NCBI GenBank assembly: GCA_947647735.1
Contig: CANSLJ010000031.1
Location: 1-42,812 of the forward strand
Length of the DNA stretch: 42,812 nucleotides
Direction: 5' to 3'
Source: an uncultured bacterium
Lineage (GTDB): Bacteria; Bacillota; Clostridia; Lachnospirales; Lachnospiraceae
In this document: in pieces, positions 1 to 8,112 of the stretch
How the letters are laid out: every line of letters starts with the position of its first letter
Numbering within the stretch: the stretch's first letter is position 1
Translations under genes and position numbers: made by a program
The notes under the pieces: generated by a model
Database searches by the model: none
What the model saw: only the letters and a program-made list of their open reading frames with translations
Told to the model about the DNA's origin: nothing

Positions 1-25
1 CAAGGGCTTACAGCCAGCGTCCCGA

Positions 26-46
26 GCCACCCGTTTTACGGGTGGC
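26..46. other. Short perfect hairpin upstream of cheR
   Basis: A 9-bp perfect inverted repeat (26-34 with 38-46) encloses a TTT loop. No T-run follows, so it is not a convincing terminator. All three forward frames reach a stop before the cheR start, so the first 60-85 bases could be the tail of an upstream gene or a structured leader. I could not identify either. Confidence 0.4.
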
Positions 47-111
47 GGCGACTGTATAAGGGAAATATTGCTTTAAGCATATAAAATATATTTTATAAGA
101 GGTGAATTCAT

Positions 112-888
112 ATGGTATACGATTATGAGTATTTCAAAAAGGCAATGTATGATCTGACAAAGATCGATTTGGACGCTTATAAGGAAAAACAGATGAAGCG
201 CCGTATCGACACACTGATCAGCAATCACAAGTACAAAGGGTATCAGGAGTATATCGCCGCGATCAAAAAAGATAAGGATCTGATGGATGAGTTCCTGGGC
301 TATATGACCATCAACGTTTCGGAGTTCTACCGTGATCCGCTGCAGTGGCAGTTTCTGGATAGGGAAGTGTTTCCGGAGCTGATCAGGAAGTTTGGCAAAA
401 ACCTGAAGATATGGAGTGCGGCATGTTCCACCGGTGATGAGCCTTATTCCCTTGTTATGGCACTCTCAAAACACCTGCCTCTTGCAAATATCAGGATTTA
501 TGCGACGGATCTGGATAAACAGATCCTGGAAAAGGCGAAAGTCGGACTTTATGCGGAGAAGAGCCTTGCCAGCGTGCCGAAAGACCTGAAGGCGAAATAC
601 TTTACAAAAGTAGGCAGTTCCTATCGGATTTCCGATGATATTAAAAAGCGTGTTACTTTCAAGCAGCATAATCTGATCAAGGACAGATATGAGATGGGAT
701 ATCACCTGATCGTCTGCAGAAATGTATTGATCTACTTTACGGAGGAGGCGAAGGACGAAGTATTCGCCAAGTATTATAAATCTCTGGCACCCGGCGGCGT
801 ACTGTTCATCGGAAGCACGGAGCAGATCATGAATTATAAGGAGATCGGTTATGACAGGAAGAGTTCTTTCTTCTATACGAAACCGTGA
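112..888 (+). CDS. cheR: Chemotaxis protein methyltransferase CheR
   Basis: CheR uses S-adenosylmethionine to methylate glutamates on chemoreceptors in the cytoplasm, which sets adaptation. The 258 residues are close to the usual CheR length. The N-terminal helical part runs to about residue 60. Motif TINVSEFYRD (66-75) precedes the SAM-binding fold, which carries WSAACSTGDEPYS (101-113), ATDLD (131-135) and CRNVLIYF (202-209), all typical of CheR. The ATG follows an AGAGGTG ribosome site. The gene stands alone: no cheA, cheB, cheW or cheY is adjacent. A methyl-accepting receptor that could be its substrate lies at 25.4 kb. A terminator hairpin follows the gene. Confidence 0.95.
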   Translation: MVYDYEYFKKAMYDLTKIDLDAYKEKQMKRRIDTLISNHKYKGYQEYIAAIKKDKDLMDEFLGYMTINVSEFYRDPLQWQFLDREVFPELIRKFGKNLKIWSAACSTGDEPYSLVMALSKHLPLANIRIYATDLDKQILEKAKVGLYAEKSLASVPKDLKAKYFTKVGSSYRISDDIKKRVTFKQHNLIKDRYEMGYHLIVCRNVLIYFTEEAKDEVFAKYYKSLAPGGVLFIGSTEQIMNYKEIGYDRKSSFFYTKP

Positions 889-940
889 GGAATTTGGGTG
901 TAAATTCTTTGAAGATATTTATATGAGTTCATAAAATAGA

Positions 941-970
941 GGCTGTCTGCAATTTGCAGGCAGCTTTTTT
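941..970 (+). terminator. Intrinsic terminator after cheR
   Basis: A GC-rich stem (GCTGTCTGC with GCAGGCAGC, one G-T wobble) is followed by six T residues. It lies about 50 bases past the cheR stop and separates cheR from the next gene. Confidence 0.8.
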
Positions 971-1070
971 AGAAAAAGCCTTTATTTTTAACAGCAATAA
1001 ACCGATATTATATATATTAACGAATGTTATCCGATTTACATCAGCAGACAGAAGAAAGGAAGCAGAGGAC

Positions 1071-2105
1071 ATGACGATCCATTCAAACATCAGTATCAAT
1101 GCAGGCGCATTGGACAGAGAAGAACAGCAGGCGGGAAAATTCGGGATGGTCAGCATCTCCGGGCAGAAGAGGCAGGAGAGAAAAGAGGAAAATCCGGGAC
1201 TGATGGTGAACGGACAGGCGGATCCCATCGAGCAGAAGAAGGCGCTGGCAAAGAAGCAGGCGTATCAGATCGTGAGGGACGCATTGGCGACTGAACTGAA
1301 AATGGACAGCAATATGGATGAAGTCAGGGCGCATACCGAACAGCTCAGGGCGGATATGGCAAAAGCGCAGGATGAGATCAGCAGGATCAATGCGGAGAAA
1401 GATGCGTGGCGCGAGGAATGCGGCGTAGATATGGATTCCGAGGAGCAGAAGGATCTGGAACTTCTGGAAAAACGGGAGGCATATTTAAAGGGGGATCTCT
1501 CGAAGGAGCTGACGGAGGAAGAGGCGAAACGTGCTGCAGAGCTGGATGAGCGGGGCTATACGGATTATCAGAAGCGCGCGTTGGAGATGGAGAAAGGGAA
1601 AGCGCCTTATACAAGGACAGTGCAGAAGGCGGAGGCAGGCATCATGTCGGATAATGCGGTGATCCGTGCCACGAGGCTGGAGAGATTGAAAAAAGACCGT
1701 ATCCGCAAAGCGCAGAATGAGAAGGATGAGGCGCTTGCGGCGGCAAGCGAAGAGATCATCGGCATGCTGGTGGACGAAGCGAAAGACCATATGGACGAGA
1801 AATCCGAGGAGATACAGGAGAAGGCGGAAGAGAAGAAGGAGGAGAAGGAAGCCGAGCAGGAGAAACTTGATGCTGTGAAAGAACGGAAAGAGCAGATGGA
1901 GGCGATGACGGATTCCGGAAAAGCCTCGGAGAGCGAAACAGCGGCTACACAGGTGGCGCCTGTTTCCGGTGACGGGATGACGGAAGCCATGGTGCAGCTT
2001 GACGGCCAGAAGGAGGATTACCAGAGAGAGATAGAGGAGATGATGCGCAAGATGAACCTTGTGGCGGAGGATCTCAAAGGGATCAAAGTGGATGAGATTT
2101 TTTGA
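1071..2105 (+). CDS. Charged coiled-coil protein of unknown function
   Basis: I do not recognise a family. The start at 1071 was chosen because a GAAAGGAAG ribosome site precedes it; an in-frame upstream ATG at 954 lies inside the cheR terminator. The 344 residues are rich in Glu, Lys, Ala and Gln, with no signal peptide or membrane segment. Residues about 50-130 and 175-290 look like long amphipathic helices, with a strongly acidic and basic stretch near 250-275. A Ser/Thr/Ala/Gly-rich segment near 285-305 precedes a final helical part ending in GIKVDEIF. This suggests a cytoplasmic scaffold or filament-like helical protein. The gene is monocistronic, with terminators on both sides. Confidence 0.7.
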   Translation: MTIHSNISINAGALDREEQQAGKFGMVSISGQKRQERKEENPGLMVNGQADPIEQKKALAKKQAYQIVRDALATELKMDSNMDEVRAHTEQLRADMAKAQDEISRINAEKDAWREECGVDMDSEEQKDLELLEKREAYLKGDLSKELTEEEAKRAAELDERGYTDYQKRALEMEKGKAPYTRTVQKAEAGIMSDNAVIRATRLERLKKDRIRKAQNEKDEALAAASEEIIGMLVDEAKDHMDEKSEEIQEKAEEKKEEKEAEQEKLDAVKERKEQMEAMTDSGKASESETAATQVAPVSGDGMTEAMVQLDGQKEDYQREIEEMMRKMNLVAEDLKGIKVDEIF

Positions 2106-2152
2106 TCTTTTTACATAAACCATGAAGGAAGATTTTTGAAAAATCAGGAAGA

Positions 2153-2186
2153 AAAATGCCTGCTATCGAAAAGGTGCAGGCATTTT
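2153..2186. terminator. Bidirectional terminator between convergent genes
   Basis: An 11-bp perfect inverted repeat (AAAATGCCTGC with GCAGGCATTTT) lies between a plus-strand gene ending at 2105 and a minus-strand gene ending at 2213. A/T tracts on both flanks let it work in both directions. Confidence 0.8.
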
Positions 2187-2212
2187 GTGTGTATCAAAAT
2201 TTGTAATATATA

Positions 2213-3316
2213 TCAGTACGTGTCCGCCATCATCTGCAGGATGTGTTCCGCATAGCGGGAAAAAGTATCCCGGCTTGTCTTGATGTCATCGGTCAGTTCA
2301 AAGAAGATTTCTTTACTCTTATAGTCCCGTTTGAAAAACGGCTGCACCAGCAGATCCCATTCCGGCAGATAAGACGAATACTTTCTCGTATAACAGGTTT
2401 CCGCGGTAGCCTGTGTGCGGTATTCTCTGCCCACGTAGGAAGATACGGATTTATGGACTGCCATATCTTCATCGGCGAGATAGTAGTAGTCTTTATAGGA
2501 GGCATAAAAGTATTTCATCTCTTCCTGATAGATCGGAATCCGGAAGGTTGCATATTTTCCCTCTCCGTTAAAATAGCAGGAATTTGCGTGAAAACGGACA
2601 GGTGCAGGTAAAACGGCAGGGAGCGAAACCTTCAGAAGGAGCTCCTGGCGTTCCATGCCAAAATAATCGGTATAGGTGTTCGCCTGTACCTTTTTTGCTT
2701 TTAAGGGTTTATTGAACATATCGTAGTAGGCAAGCACCGGGAAGATACGGATCAGGCCCCGGATGTCATCCGCATTGTGCAGAAGGAGCAGGTTAAAGGC
2801 GGCATCCGACGGGGCATTTACATAGTCATGGTATACATTGATCAGATTGCCGCCGTCATAGGTGTCGTTTCGCTGGAAGCCGAGGAGCAGTTCCACGGTT
2901 TTCTGTTTACAGTTCGACATTTTCAGGAAGTATTTGTAGGGCACGATCCTCTTATAGAGGTCGATGCCGGTCAAATGATCGAAAGTACAGGGAATGCCGT
3001 ATGCCTCGCATTTCTGTTGAATAAAGGGAATATCAAAATTATTGCCGTTAAAATGGACGATATGGGTATAGTTTTTCGTCATCTGGAAGAAGGCTTCGAT
3101 GATCTTCTGTTCTTCGCTGTATTTCTCCGCAAACCATTGCGTCAGACGGAAAGAAATGCCGTCAAAAAAGGCACACCCGATCAGATAGATGGAAGATCGT
3201 TTTGCGGTAAATCCTGTAGTTTCTATATCAAAAAACAGGATATCCCTGAGTGGTGCAATCTGCTCCACCGGATAGGGAATAGTGGATATATCTAGTTTCT
3301 GGCGGATGATACGCAT
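2213..3316 (-). CDS. YprB-like RNase H-fold exonuclease
   Basis: This 367-residue protein belongs to the ribonuclease H-like (DEDD) exonuclease group that includes Bacillus YprB. Candidate metal ligands are D30 and E32 in DIETTG, D95 in HFNGNNFD (88-95), and the Asp pair in HNADD (180-184). The nuclease domain covers roughly residues 25-195. The remaining 170 residues form a less recognisable C-terminal region with many aromatic residues. The likely role is 3'-5' trimming of nucleic acid, but the substrate is unknown. The ATG is preceded by GAAAGGAC, and a good promoter lies just upstream. It is transcribed alone, convergent with the coiled-coil gene and divergent from rnfC. Confidence 0.8.
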   Translation of the reverse strand: MRIIRQKLDISTIPYPVEQIAPLRDILFFDIETTGFTAKRSSIYLIGCAFFDGISFRLTQWFAEKYSEEQKIIEAFFQMTKNYTHIVHFNGNNFDIPFIQQKCEAYGIPCTFDHLTGIDLYKRIVPYKYFLKMSNCKQKTVELLLGFQRNDTYDGGNLINVYHDYVNAPSDAAFNLLLLHNADDIRGLIRIFPVLAYYDMFNKPLKAKKVQANTYTDYFGMERQELLLKVSLPAVLPAPVRFHANSCYFNGEGKYATFRIPIYQEEMKYFYASYKDYYYLADEDMAVHKSVSSYVGREYRTQATAETCYTRKYSSYLPEWDLLVQPFFKRDYKSKEIFFELTDDIKTSRDTFSRYAEHILQMMADTY

Positions 3317-3638
3317 GTGGGTGTCCTTTCAATCTTTATTTTGGATAAGTATAACATAAAAGAAGAGGGGATTGCAATGGGAAGTGTTATATCGTGGGTG
3401 TATGCCGGACACCGGAAGATCAGAAAGGAGAATGGTATAAATAATAATGTCGAAATAATGTAGAAATAATGAATAAAAAAGTGATTTTTCCCTTTTAAAT
3501 TGTACATAAAGATAGTAAAATGATAAAGATGGAAATACGGATATGTGAAAAACGGTATGTAAAAGCGGAAATATGATATTGATAAGATAAAATACCATAC
3601 ATAAAAGAAGAGAAAAATGATAGAAAAGAGGAGATCAA
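3317..3638. other. Divergent AT-rich region between yprB-like gene and rnfC
   Basis: These 322 bases hold a minus-strand promoter near the left edge and an AT-rich right half that should contain the rnf operon promoter. TTGTAC at 3500-3505 is a possible -35 element, but no -10 at the right spacing is convincing. No ORF with a ribosome site is visible. Confidence 0.6.
3348..3377 (-). promoter_or_regulatory. Promoter of the yprB-like gene
   Basis: On the minus strand, TTGCAA (3377-3372) and TATACT (3353-3348) are separated by 18 bases. Transcription would start about 25 bases before the ATG at 3316. Confidence 0.6.
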
Positions 3639-4955
3639 ATGGCTAAATCAACATTTGTGGGCGGGATTCATCCGTTTGAGGGGAAGGAATTGTCCAAGGA
3701 TAAGCCCATCAAGGCGGTGCTGCCAAAGGGGGAACTGGTTTATCCGTTATCCCAGCATATCGGTGCGCCGGCTTCGGCGATCGTGCAGAAGGGGGATCAT
3801 GTACTGCAGGGGCAGAAGATCGCAGAGGCCTCCGGGTTTGTGTCGGCGCCCATCTATGCGACTGTGTCGGGAACTGTGAAGGCGATCGAGCCGAGGCGGG
3901 TGGTCACCGGCAATGAGGTGATGAGTATCGTTATAGAGGATGACGGGCTCTATGAGGAGGTGGAATATCCGAAGCATGCGCCTTATGAAGAGCTGAGCAA
4001 AGAGGAGATCATTGCGATCATCAGGGATGCAGGAATCGTGGGCATGGGCGGTGCGGGATTTCCGACTTTCATCAAGCTTTCACCCAAGGAACCGGATAAA
4101 ATTGATTATATCATAGCTAACTGTGCGGAGTGTGAGCCGTATCTGACATCGGATTACAGGAGAATGATAGAGGAGCCGGAAAAGCTGATCGGGGGACTGA
4201 AGATCATGCTCAGGCTGTTCGATCATGCGAAGGGAATTCTGGCGGTGGAGGAGAATAAGCCGGATGCCATAGCGCTGCTGAAAAAGCTGACGAAGGACGA
4301 GCCGGATATCATGGTGACGCCTTTGAAGACAAAGTATCCCCAGGGTTCGGAGCGTTCCATTATATATGCCACGACAGGGCGCGCCATCAATTCTTCGATG
4401 CTGCCGGCGGATGCGGGCTGTATCGTGGACAATGTGGATACGATCGTTGCGATCTATCACGCGGTGACGGAGGGAAAGCCCCTGATGTACCGTATCGTGA
4501 CGGTGACAGGGGATGCCATCAATGATCCGAGGAATTTCATTGTCAGGATCGGGACGATGTATGACGAACTGATCGAGGAGGCGGGCGGTTTTAGAGAGGA
4601 GCCTGCCAAGGTGATCTCCGGCGGTCCCATGATGGGTTTTGGTATGTTTGACCTGCATGTGCCGACGACGAAAACGGCATCGGCGCTGCTCTGTCTGACA
4701 AAGGATGATGTGTCGGAGATGGAACCCACGGCATGTATCAAATGCGGCAGATGTGTGGAGGTCTGCCCGCAGCGCCTTGTGCCAAACAAACTGATGATGG
4801 CGTCCATCCATGATGATCCGGATACGTTCTTAAAACTGAACGGGCTGGAATGTGTGGAATGCGGCTGTTGCAGCTATACCTGTCCGGCAAAGAGGCCGTT
4901 GACACAGTCCATCAAGTCCATGCGTAAGATGGAACTTGCAAAGAAGAAAAAGTAG
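3639..4955 (+). CDS. rnfC: Rnf complex subunit RnfC
   Basis: RnfC is the cytoplasmic NADH/FMN-binding subunit of the ion-translocating ferredoxin:NAD+ oxidoreductase. The 438 residues carry the expected N-terminal GGIHPFEGKE segment, a Complex I 51-kDa-like nucleotide/FMN region with GMGGAGFPTF, and the CAECEPYLT motif. Two ferredoxin-type [4Fe-4S] motifs are present: CIKCGRCVEVCP from residue 366 and CVECGCCSYTCP from residue 405. The length matches clostridial RnfC. A GAGGAG ribosome site precedes the ATG. It is the first gene of a tight run; rnfD follows after 13 bases. Confidence 0.96.
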   Translation: MAKSTFVGGIHPFEGKELSKDKPIKAVLPKGELVYPLSQHIGAPASAIVQKGDHVLQGQKIAEASGFVSAPIYATVSGTVKAIEPRRVVTGNEVMSIVIEDDGLYEEVEYPKHAPYEELSKEEIIAIIRDAGIVGMGGAGFPTFIKLSPKEPDKIDYIIANCAECEPYLTSDYRRMIEEPEKLIGGLKIMLRLFDHAKGILAVEENKPDAIALLKKLTKDEPDIMVTPLKTKYPQGSERSIIYATTGRAINSSMLPADAGCIVDNVDTIVAIYHAVTEGKPLMYRIVTVTGDAINDPRNFIVRIGTMYDELIEEAGGFREEPAKVISGGPMMGFGMFDLHVPTTKTASALLCLTKDDVSEMEPTACIKCGRCVEVCPQRLVPNKLMMASIHDDPDTFLKLNGLECVECGCCSYTCPAKRPLTQSIKSMRKMELAKKKK

Positions 4956-4968
4956 GAGGAAAAGAGAA

Positions 4969-5901
4969 GTGAGCGATATGTTACATGTATCATCCAATCC
5001 GCATGTCAGATCCAAAGTGACGACCAGTTCCATTATGCTGGCGGTTGTACTTGCTTTGCTTCCTGCTGCCGGGTTTGGTATCTACAATTTCGGGCTGCAC
5101 GCGCTTTTGCTGATCTGCGTGACAGTGGTAAGCTGTGTGGCAACGGAATTTATCTATGAGAAACTGATGAAGAAACCAGTGACGACAGGGGATTTTTCCG
5201 CTGTGGTGACGGGACTTCTGCTTTCATTGAACCTGCCGCCGATGGCGCCCTGGTGGATCGGCCTGGTGGGCGGCGTTTTTGCGATCCTGGTGGTAAAGAT
5301 GCTGTTTGGCGGTATCGGACAGAACTTTATGAACCCGGCGCTGGGGGCAAGGTGTTTTCTGCTGATCTCCTTTACTTCCATTATGACGAATTTTGACTGC
5401 GACGCCTACACGGGGGCAACTCCGCTGGCACAGCTTAAATCGGGTATCACGCCGGATGTGTTTTCCATGGTGATAGGGAAGACCGGCGGGACCATCGGTG
5501 AGACAAGTATGATCGCTATTGTTGCGGGAGCCTGCATTCTGATCCTGCTGGGGATCATTGATCTGAAGATCCCGGGCAGCTATATTGTCAGTTTTGTGGT
5601 ATTCTTATGTCTGTTCGGCGGACACGGGCTTGATCCGGCGTACATATCCGCACATCTTGCGGGCGGCGGCCTGATGCTGGGCGCGTTCTTTATGGCGACG
5701 GACTATGTGACAAGGCCGATCACGAAGAAGGGGCAGTATCTGTACGGTATCTTTCTGGGCATCCTCACGGGGATATTCCGGGTGTTCGGCGCGTCCTCCG
5801 AGGGGGTTTCCTATGCGATCATCATCGGTAATCTGCTGGTGCCCCTGATCGAAAAGATAACTCTTCCAAAAGCATTCGGGAAAGGAGGAGAGGCAGTATG
5901 A
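4969..5901 (+). CDS. rnfD: Rnf complex subunit RnfD
   Basis: RnfD is a membrane subunit with covalently bound FMN that helps couple electron flow to ion transport. The start is taken as GTG at 4969, nine bases after a perfect AGGAGG that overlaps the rnfC stop. The in-frame ATG at 4978 is the alternative; an ATG at 4936 lies inside rnfC and has no ribosome site. The resulting 310 residues open with VSDMLHVSSNPHV, typical of the family. Several hydrophobic segments follow. The FMN-attachment motif DAYTGATP places the acceptor at about T151. The stop overlaps the rnfG start by four bases, which suggests translational coupling. Confidence 0.94.
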   Translation: MSDMLHVSSNPHVRSKVTTSSIMLAVVLALLPAAGFGIYNFGLHALLLICVTVVSCVATEFIYEKLMKKPVTTGDFSAVVTGLLLSLNLPPMAPWWIGLVGGVFAILVVKMLFGGIGQNFMNPALGARCFLLISFTSIMTNFDCDAYTGATPLAQLKSGITPDVFSMVIGKTGGTIGETSMIAIVAGACILILLGIIDLKIPGSYIVSFVVFLCLFGGHGLDPAYISAHLAGGGLMLGAFFMATDYVTRPITKKGQYLYGIFLGILTGIFRVFGASSEGVSYAIIIGNLLVPLIEKITLPKAFGKGGEAV

Positions 5902-6524
5902 ATAACGAGATAAGATCCATGTTCAGGGATGCGGGTATCATCCTTGCTATTACACTGATCGCGGGCCTGGTGCTGGGCGGCGTGTACCAGCTGACGAAGG
6001 AGCCCATCGCGGAACAGAAGATGATCAAAAAACAGAAAGCCTGTCAGGAGGTTTTTGCGGAGGCGTCTTCCTTTGTGGAGATGGAAGGCTTTGATACAGA
6101 GGAGGCGGCGCTGGTACTTGCTTCCTCGGATATCCTGCTTGATGCACAGGATATCGATGAGGTGATGGTGGCACAGGACGGGAGCGGTTCCACGCTGGGC
6201 TATGTGCTGACTGTTACGACCCATGAAGGTTATGGCGGCGATATTCAGTTCACGATGGGTATCACAAACGAAGGATTGTTAAACGGGATCTCCCTGCTCA
6301 GCATTTCGGAGACAGCGGGGCTCGGCATGCGGGCGGACGAGGTGCTGAAGCCGCAGTTTGCCGGAAAGAGCGCGGAGAAGTATGAATACACAAAGACCGG
6401 CGCGGTGGCGGACAATCAGATCGATGCGATCTCCGGCGCGACGATCACGACGAATGCGGTGGTAAACGGCGTGAATGCCGGGTTGTTTTACTTTCAGAAC
6501 GCGTTAGGAGGTGCGGCGAAATGA
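5898..6524 (+). CDS. rnfG: Rnf complex subunit RnfG
   Basis: RnfG is a membrane-anchored subunit that carries covalent FMN in an extracytoplasmic domain. An N-terminal membrane helix (about residues 9-30) precedes a soluble FMN-binding domain. The motif SGATIT places the flavin-bearing threonine at T182. Length (208 residues) fits the family. It overlaps rnfD and rnfE by ATGA at each end, so the three genes are probably translationally coupled. A GGAGGAG ribosome site lies inside the end of rnfD. Confidence 0.95.
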   Translation: MNNEIRSMFRDAGIILAITLIAGLVLGGVYQLTKEPIAEQKMIKKQKACQEVFAEASSFVEMEGFDTEEAALVLASSDILLDAQDIDEVMVAQDGSGSTLGYVLTVTTHEGYGGDIQFTMGITNEGLLNGISLLSISETAGLGMRADEVLKPQFAGKSAEKYEYTKTGAVADNQIDAISGATITTNAVVNGVNAGLFYFQNALGGAAK

Positions 6525-7225
6525 GTGAGATAAGATCAAGGCTTGTAAACGGCCTGTTTAAAGAAAATCCCACCTTTGTGCTGATGCTGGGCATGTGTCC
6601 CACGCTGGCGGTGACAACTTCCGCGATGAACGGCCTGGGGATGGGGCTGACCACGATGGTGGTGCTGGCGCTCAGCAATATGATCATCTCCCTGCTTAGG
6701 AATATCATTCCGGATAAGGTGCGTATTCCTGCTTTTATCGTGATCATCGCATCTTTTGTGACGATGATGGAGCTACTGTTGGAAGGTTTTCTGCCTTCTC
6801 TTTATGAAGCGCTCGGTATTTATATTCCGCTTATCGTGGTGAACTGTATCATTCTGGGACGGGCGGAGGCTTACGCTTCCAAAAATCCGGTGCTGCCGTC
6901 TCTGTTTGACGGGATCGGCATGGGGCTTGGCTTTTCCTTTGCGCTGACCTGTATCGGCGCGGTGCGTGAGCTGATCGGTTCCGGGAAGATCTTCGGTTTT
7001 TCCGTGATGCCTTCCTCCTATGTGCCCTGCGCTATTTTCGTGATGGCGCCGGGAGCATTCTTTGTGCTGGCGGCTCTGACTGCCCTGCAGAACAAGATCA
7101 AGATCGCAGGGGAGAAGAAGGGGAAAGATATGAGTAAGATCGGTTCCGGCTGCAGTGAGGACTGCATGAACTGCGGGGAAGAAGGCTGCGGCAGACGGAA
7201 ATTTTATGATACGGAATCAGCATAA
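6521..7225 (+). CDS. rnfE: Rnf complex subunit RnfE with Cys-rich tail
   Basis: RnfE is a polytopic membrane subunit. With its homologue RnfA it holds a membrane-embedded [2Fe-2S] cluster in studied Rnf/NQR complexes. The likely ligand cysteines here are C26 in LGMCPTLAV and C109 in VVNCIILG. Six hydrophobic segments cover residues about 18-200. Beyond these, a soluble C-terminal tail holds C211, C215, C218 and C223 in CSEDCMNCGEEGC, resembling a small metal site; I do not know it as a standard RnfE feature. The stop lies inside the left arm of a long hairpin at 7220-7309. Confidence 0.94.
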   Translation: MSEIRSRLVNGLFKENPTFVLMLGMCPTLAVTTSAMNGLGMGLTTMVVLALSNMIISLLRNIIPDKVRIPAFIVIIASFVTMMELLLEGFLPSLYEALGIYIPLIVVNCIILGRAEAYASKNPVLPSLFDGIGMGLGFSFALTCIGAVRELIGSGKIFGFSVMPSSYVPCAIFVMAPGAFFVLAALTALQNKIKIAGEKKGKDMSKIGSGCSEDCMNCGEEGCGRRKFYDTESA

Positions 7226-7309
7226 GTCCGTACAGTGCACAAGACGATTTACAGACGCATTGCGGCTGGAAATCTGTCTTCGGAAGGGGTGTACTGGGAG
7301 GACTTATGC
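7220..7309 (+). repeat. Long imperfect hairpin between rnfE and rnfA
   Basis: Almost the whole rnfE-rnfA gap folds on itself. The outer arm 7220-7229 (GCATAAGTCC) pairs perfectly with 7300-7309. Then 7233-7240 pairs with 7289-7296 (one G-T wobble), 7241-7250 with 7270-7280 (one bulge), and 7252-7258 with 7262-7268 (one mismatch). About 33 pairs form in 90 bases, broken by a 3x3 loop and an 8-base bulge. No T-run follows, so it is not a classic terminator. It ends 23 bases before the rnfA ATG, just ahead of an AGGAGG. Confidence 0.75.
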
Positions 7310-7332
7310 GGGACTGGAATAGGAGGTTATAG

Positions 7333-7917
7333 ATGGAAACAGTTAGGGATTTATTGATCATTCTGATCAGCTCCTCTTTGGTGAGCAATGTTGTGCTGAG
7401 TCAGTTTCTCGGGCTCTGTCCGTTCCTCGGCGTGTCCAAAAAGACGGAGACTGCGGCGGGCATGGGAGCGGCGATCATATTTGTCATTACGATATCTTCT
7501 CTGGTGGCGGCGGCAATCTATCAATTTATGCTGGTGCCGTTACATATTGAATATTTGCAGACTATAGTTTTTATACTTGTTATAGCGGCGCTTGTACAGT
7601 TTGTGGAGATGTTCTTAAAGAAGTTCATCCCGTCCCTGTATCAGTCGCTGGGCATTTATCTTCCGCTGATCACGACAAACTGTGCGGTGCTCGGCGTGGC
7701 TCTGACCAATGTGACAAAGCAGTACGGCATTTTGAAGAGTGTTGTCAACGGGTTTGCAACGGCAGTCGGTTTTACGATCGCCATTGTGATCCTTGCGGGG
7801 CTGCGGGAGAAGATGGTTTACAATGATGTGCCGGAATCCTTTAAGGGGATGCCCATCGTGCTGATTACAGCGGGGCTGATGGCGATCGCGTTCTGCGGAT
7901 TTTCGGGGTTATTGTAA
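7333..7917 (+). CDS. rnfA: Rnf complex subunit RnfA
   Basis: RnfA is the membrane partner of RnfE. The 194 residues form about six membrane helices. The conserved cysteines C29 (FLGLCPFLG) and C117 (TTNCAVLG) are the expected [2Fe-2S] ligands. AGGAGG at 7321-7326 precedes the ATG. Unlike the other rnf junctions, which overlap or touch, this one has a 107-base gap filled by the hairpin at 7220-7309. rnfB does not follow directly; it appears at 14.2 kb. Confidence 0.95.
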   Translation: METVRDLLIILISSSLVSNVVLSQFLGLCPFLGVSKKTETAAGMGAAIIFVITISSLVAAAIYQFMLVPLHIEYLQTIVFILVIAALVQFVEMFLKKFIPSLYQSLGIYLPLITTNCAVLGVALTNVTKQYGILKSVVNGFATAVGFTIAIVILAGLREKMVYNDVPESFKGMPIVLITAGLMAIAFCGFSGLL

Positions 7918-7974
7918 AACTGCATGCGGGGTTGTATTGCCGGAAGATTGCCGTGGCGGCATGAGATAATAGTG

Positions 7975-8000
7975 ACAGGGGCAGTGTATGTCCCTGTTTT
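7975..8000 (+). terminator. Candidate terminator after rnfA
   Basis: ACAGGG and CCCTGT pair across an 11-base loop and lead into TTTT. The stem is short, so termination may be partial. It would separate rnfCDGEA from the HD and glycosidase genes. Confidence 0.5.
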
Positions 8001-8112
8001 GCTGTAAGGAGTCCGTATAAAGAGGGTACTGGAAATTTCCGGGGGCTGAGAGGACGGCGGCGGTTAATATTTTGAATGCTGTTATATTTATGAATGATAG
8101 GCGGGATAGAAA

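Noticed and set aside
1-111. Possible riboswitch or end of an upstream gene
   Set aside because: A clear hairpin is present, but the sequence matches no riboswitch class that I can identify, and the truncated edge prevents a decision.
954-1070. Upstream start for the coiled-coil gene
   Set aside because: The first codons lie in the cheR terminator and no ribosome site is present; 1071 has a good one.
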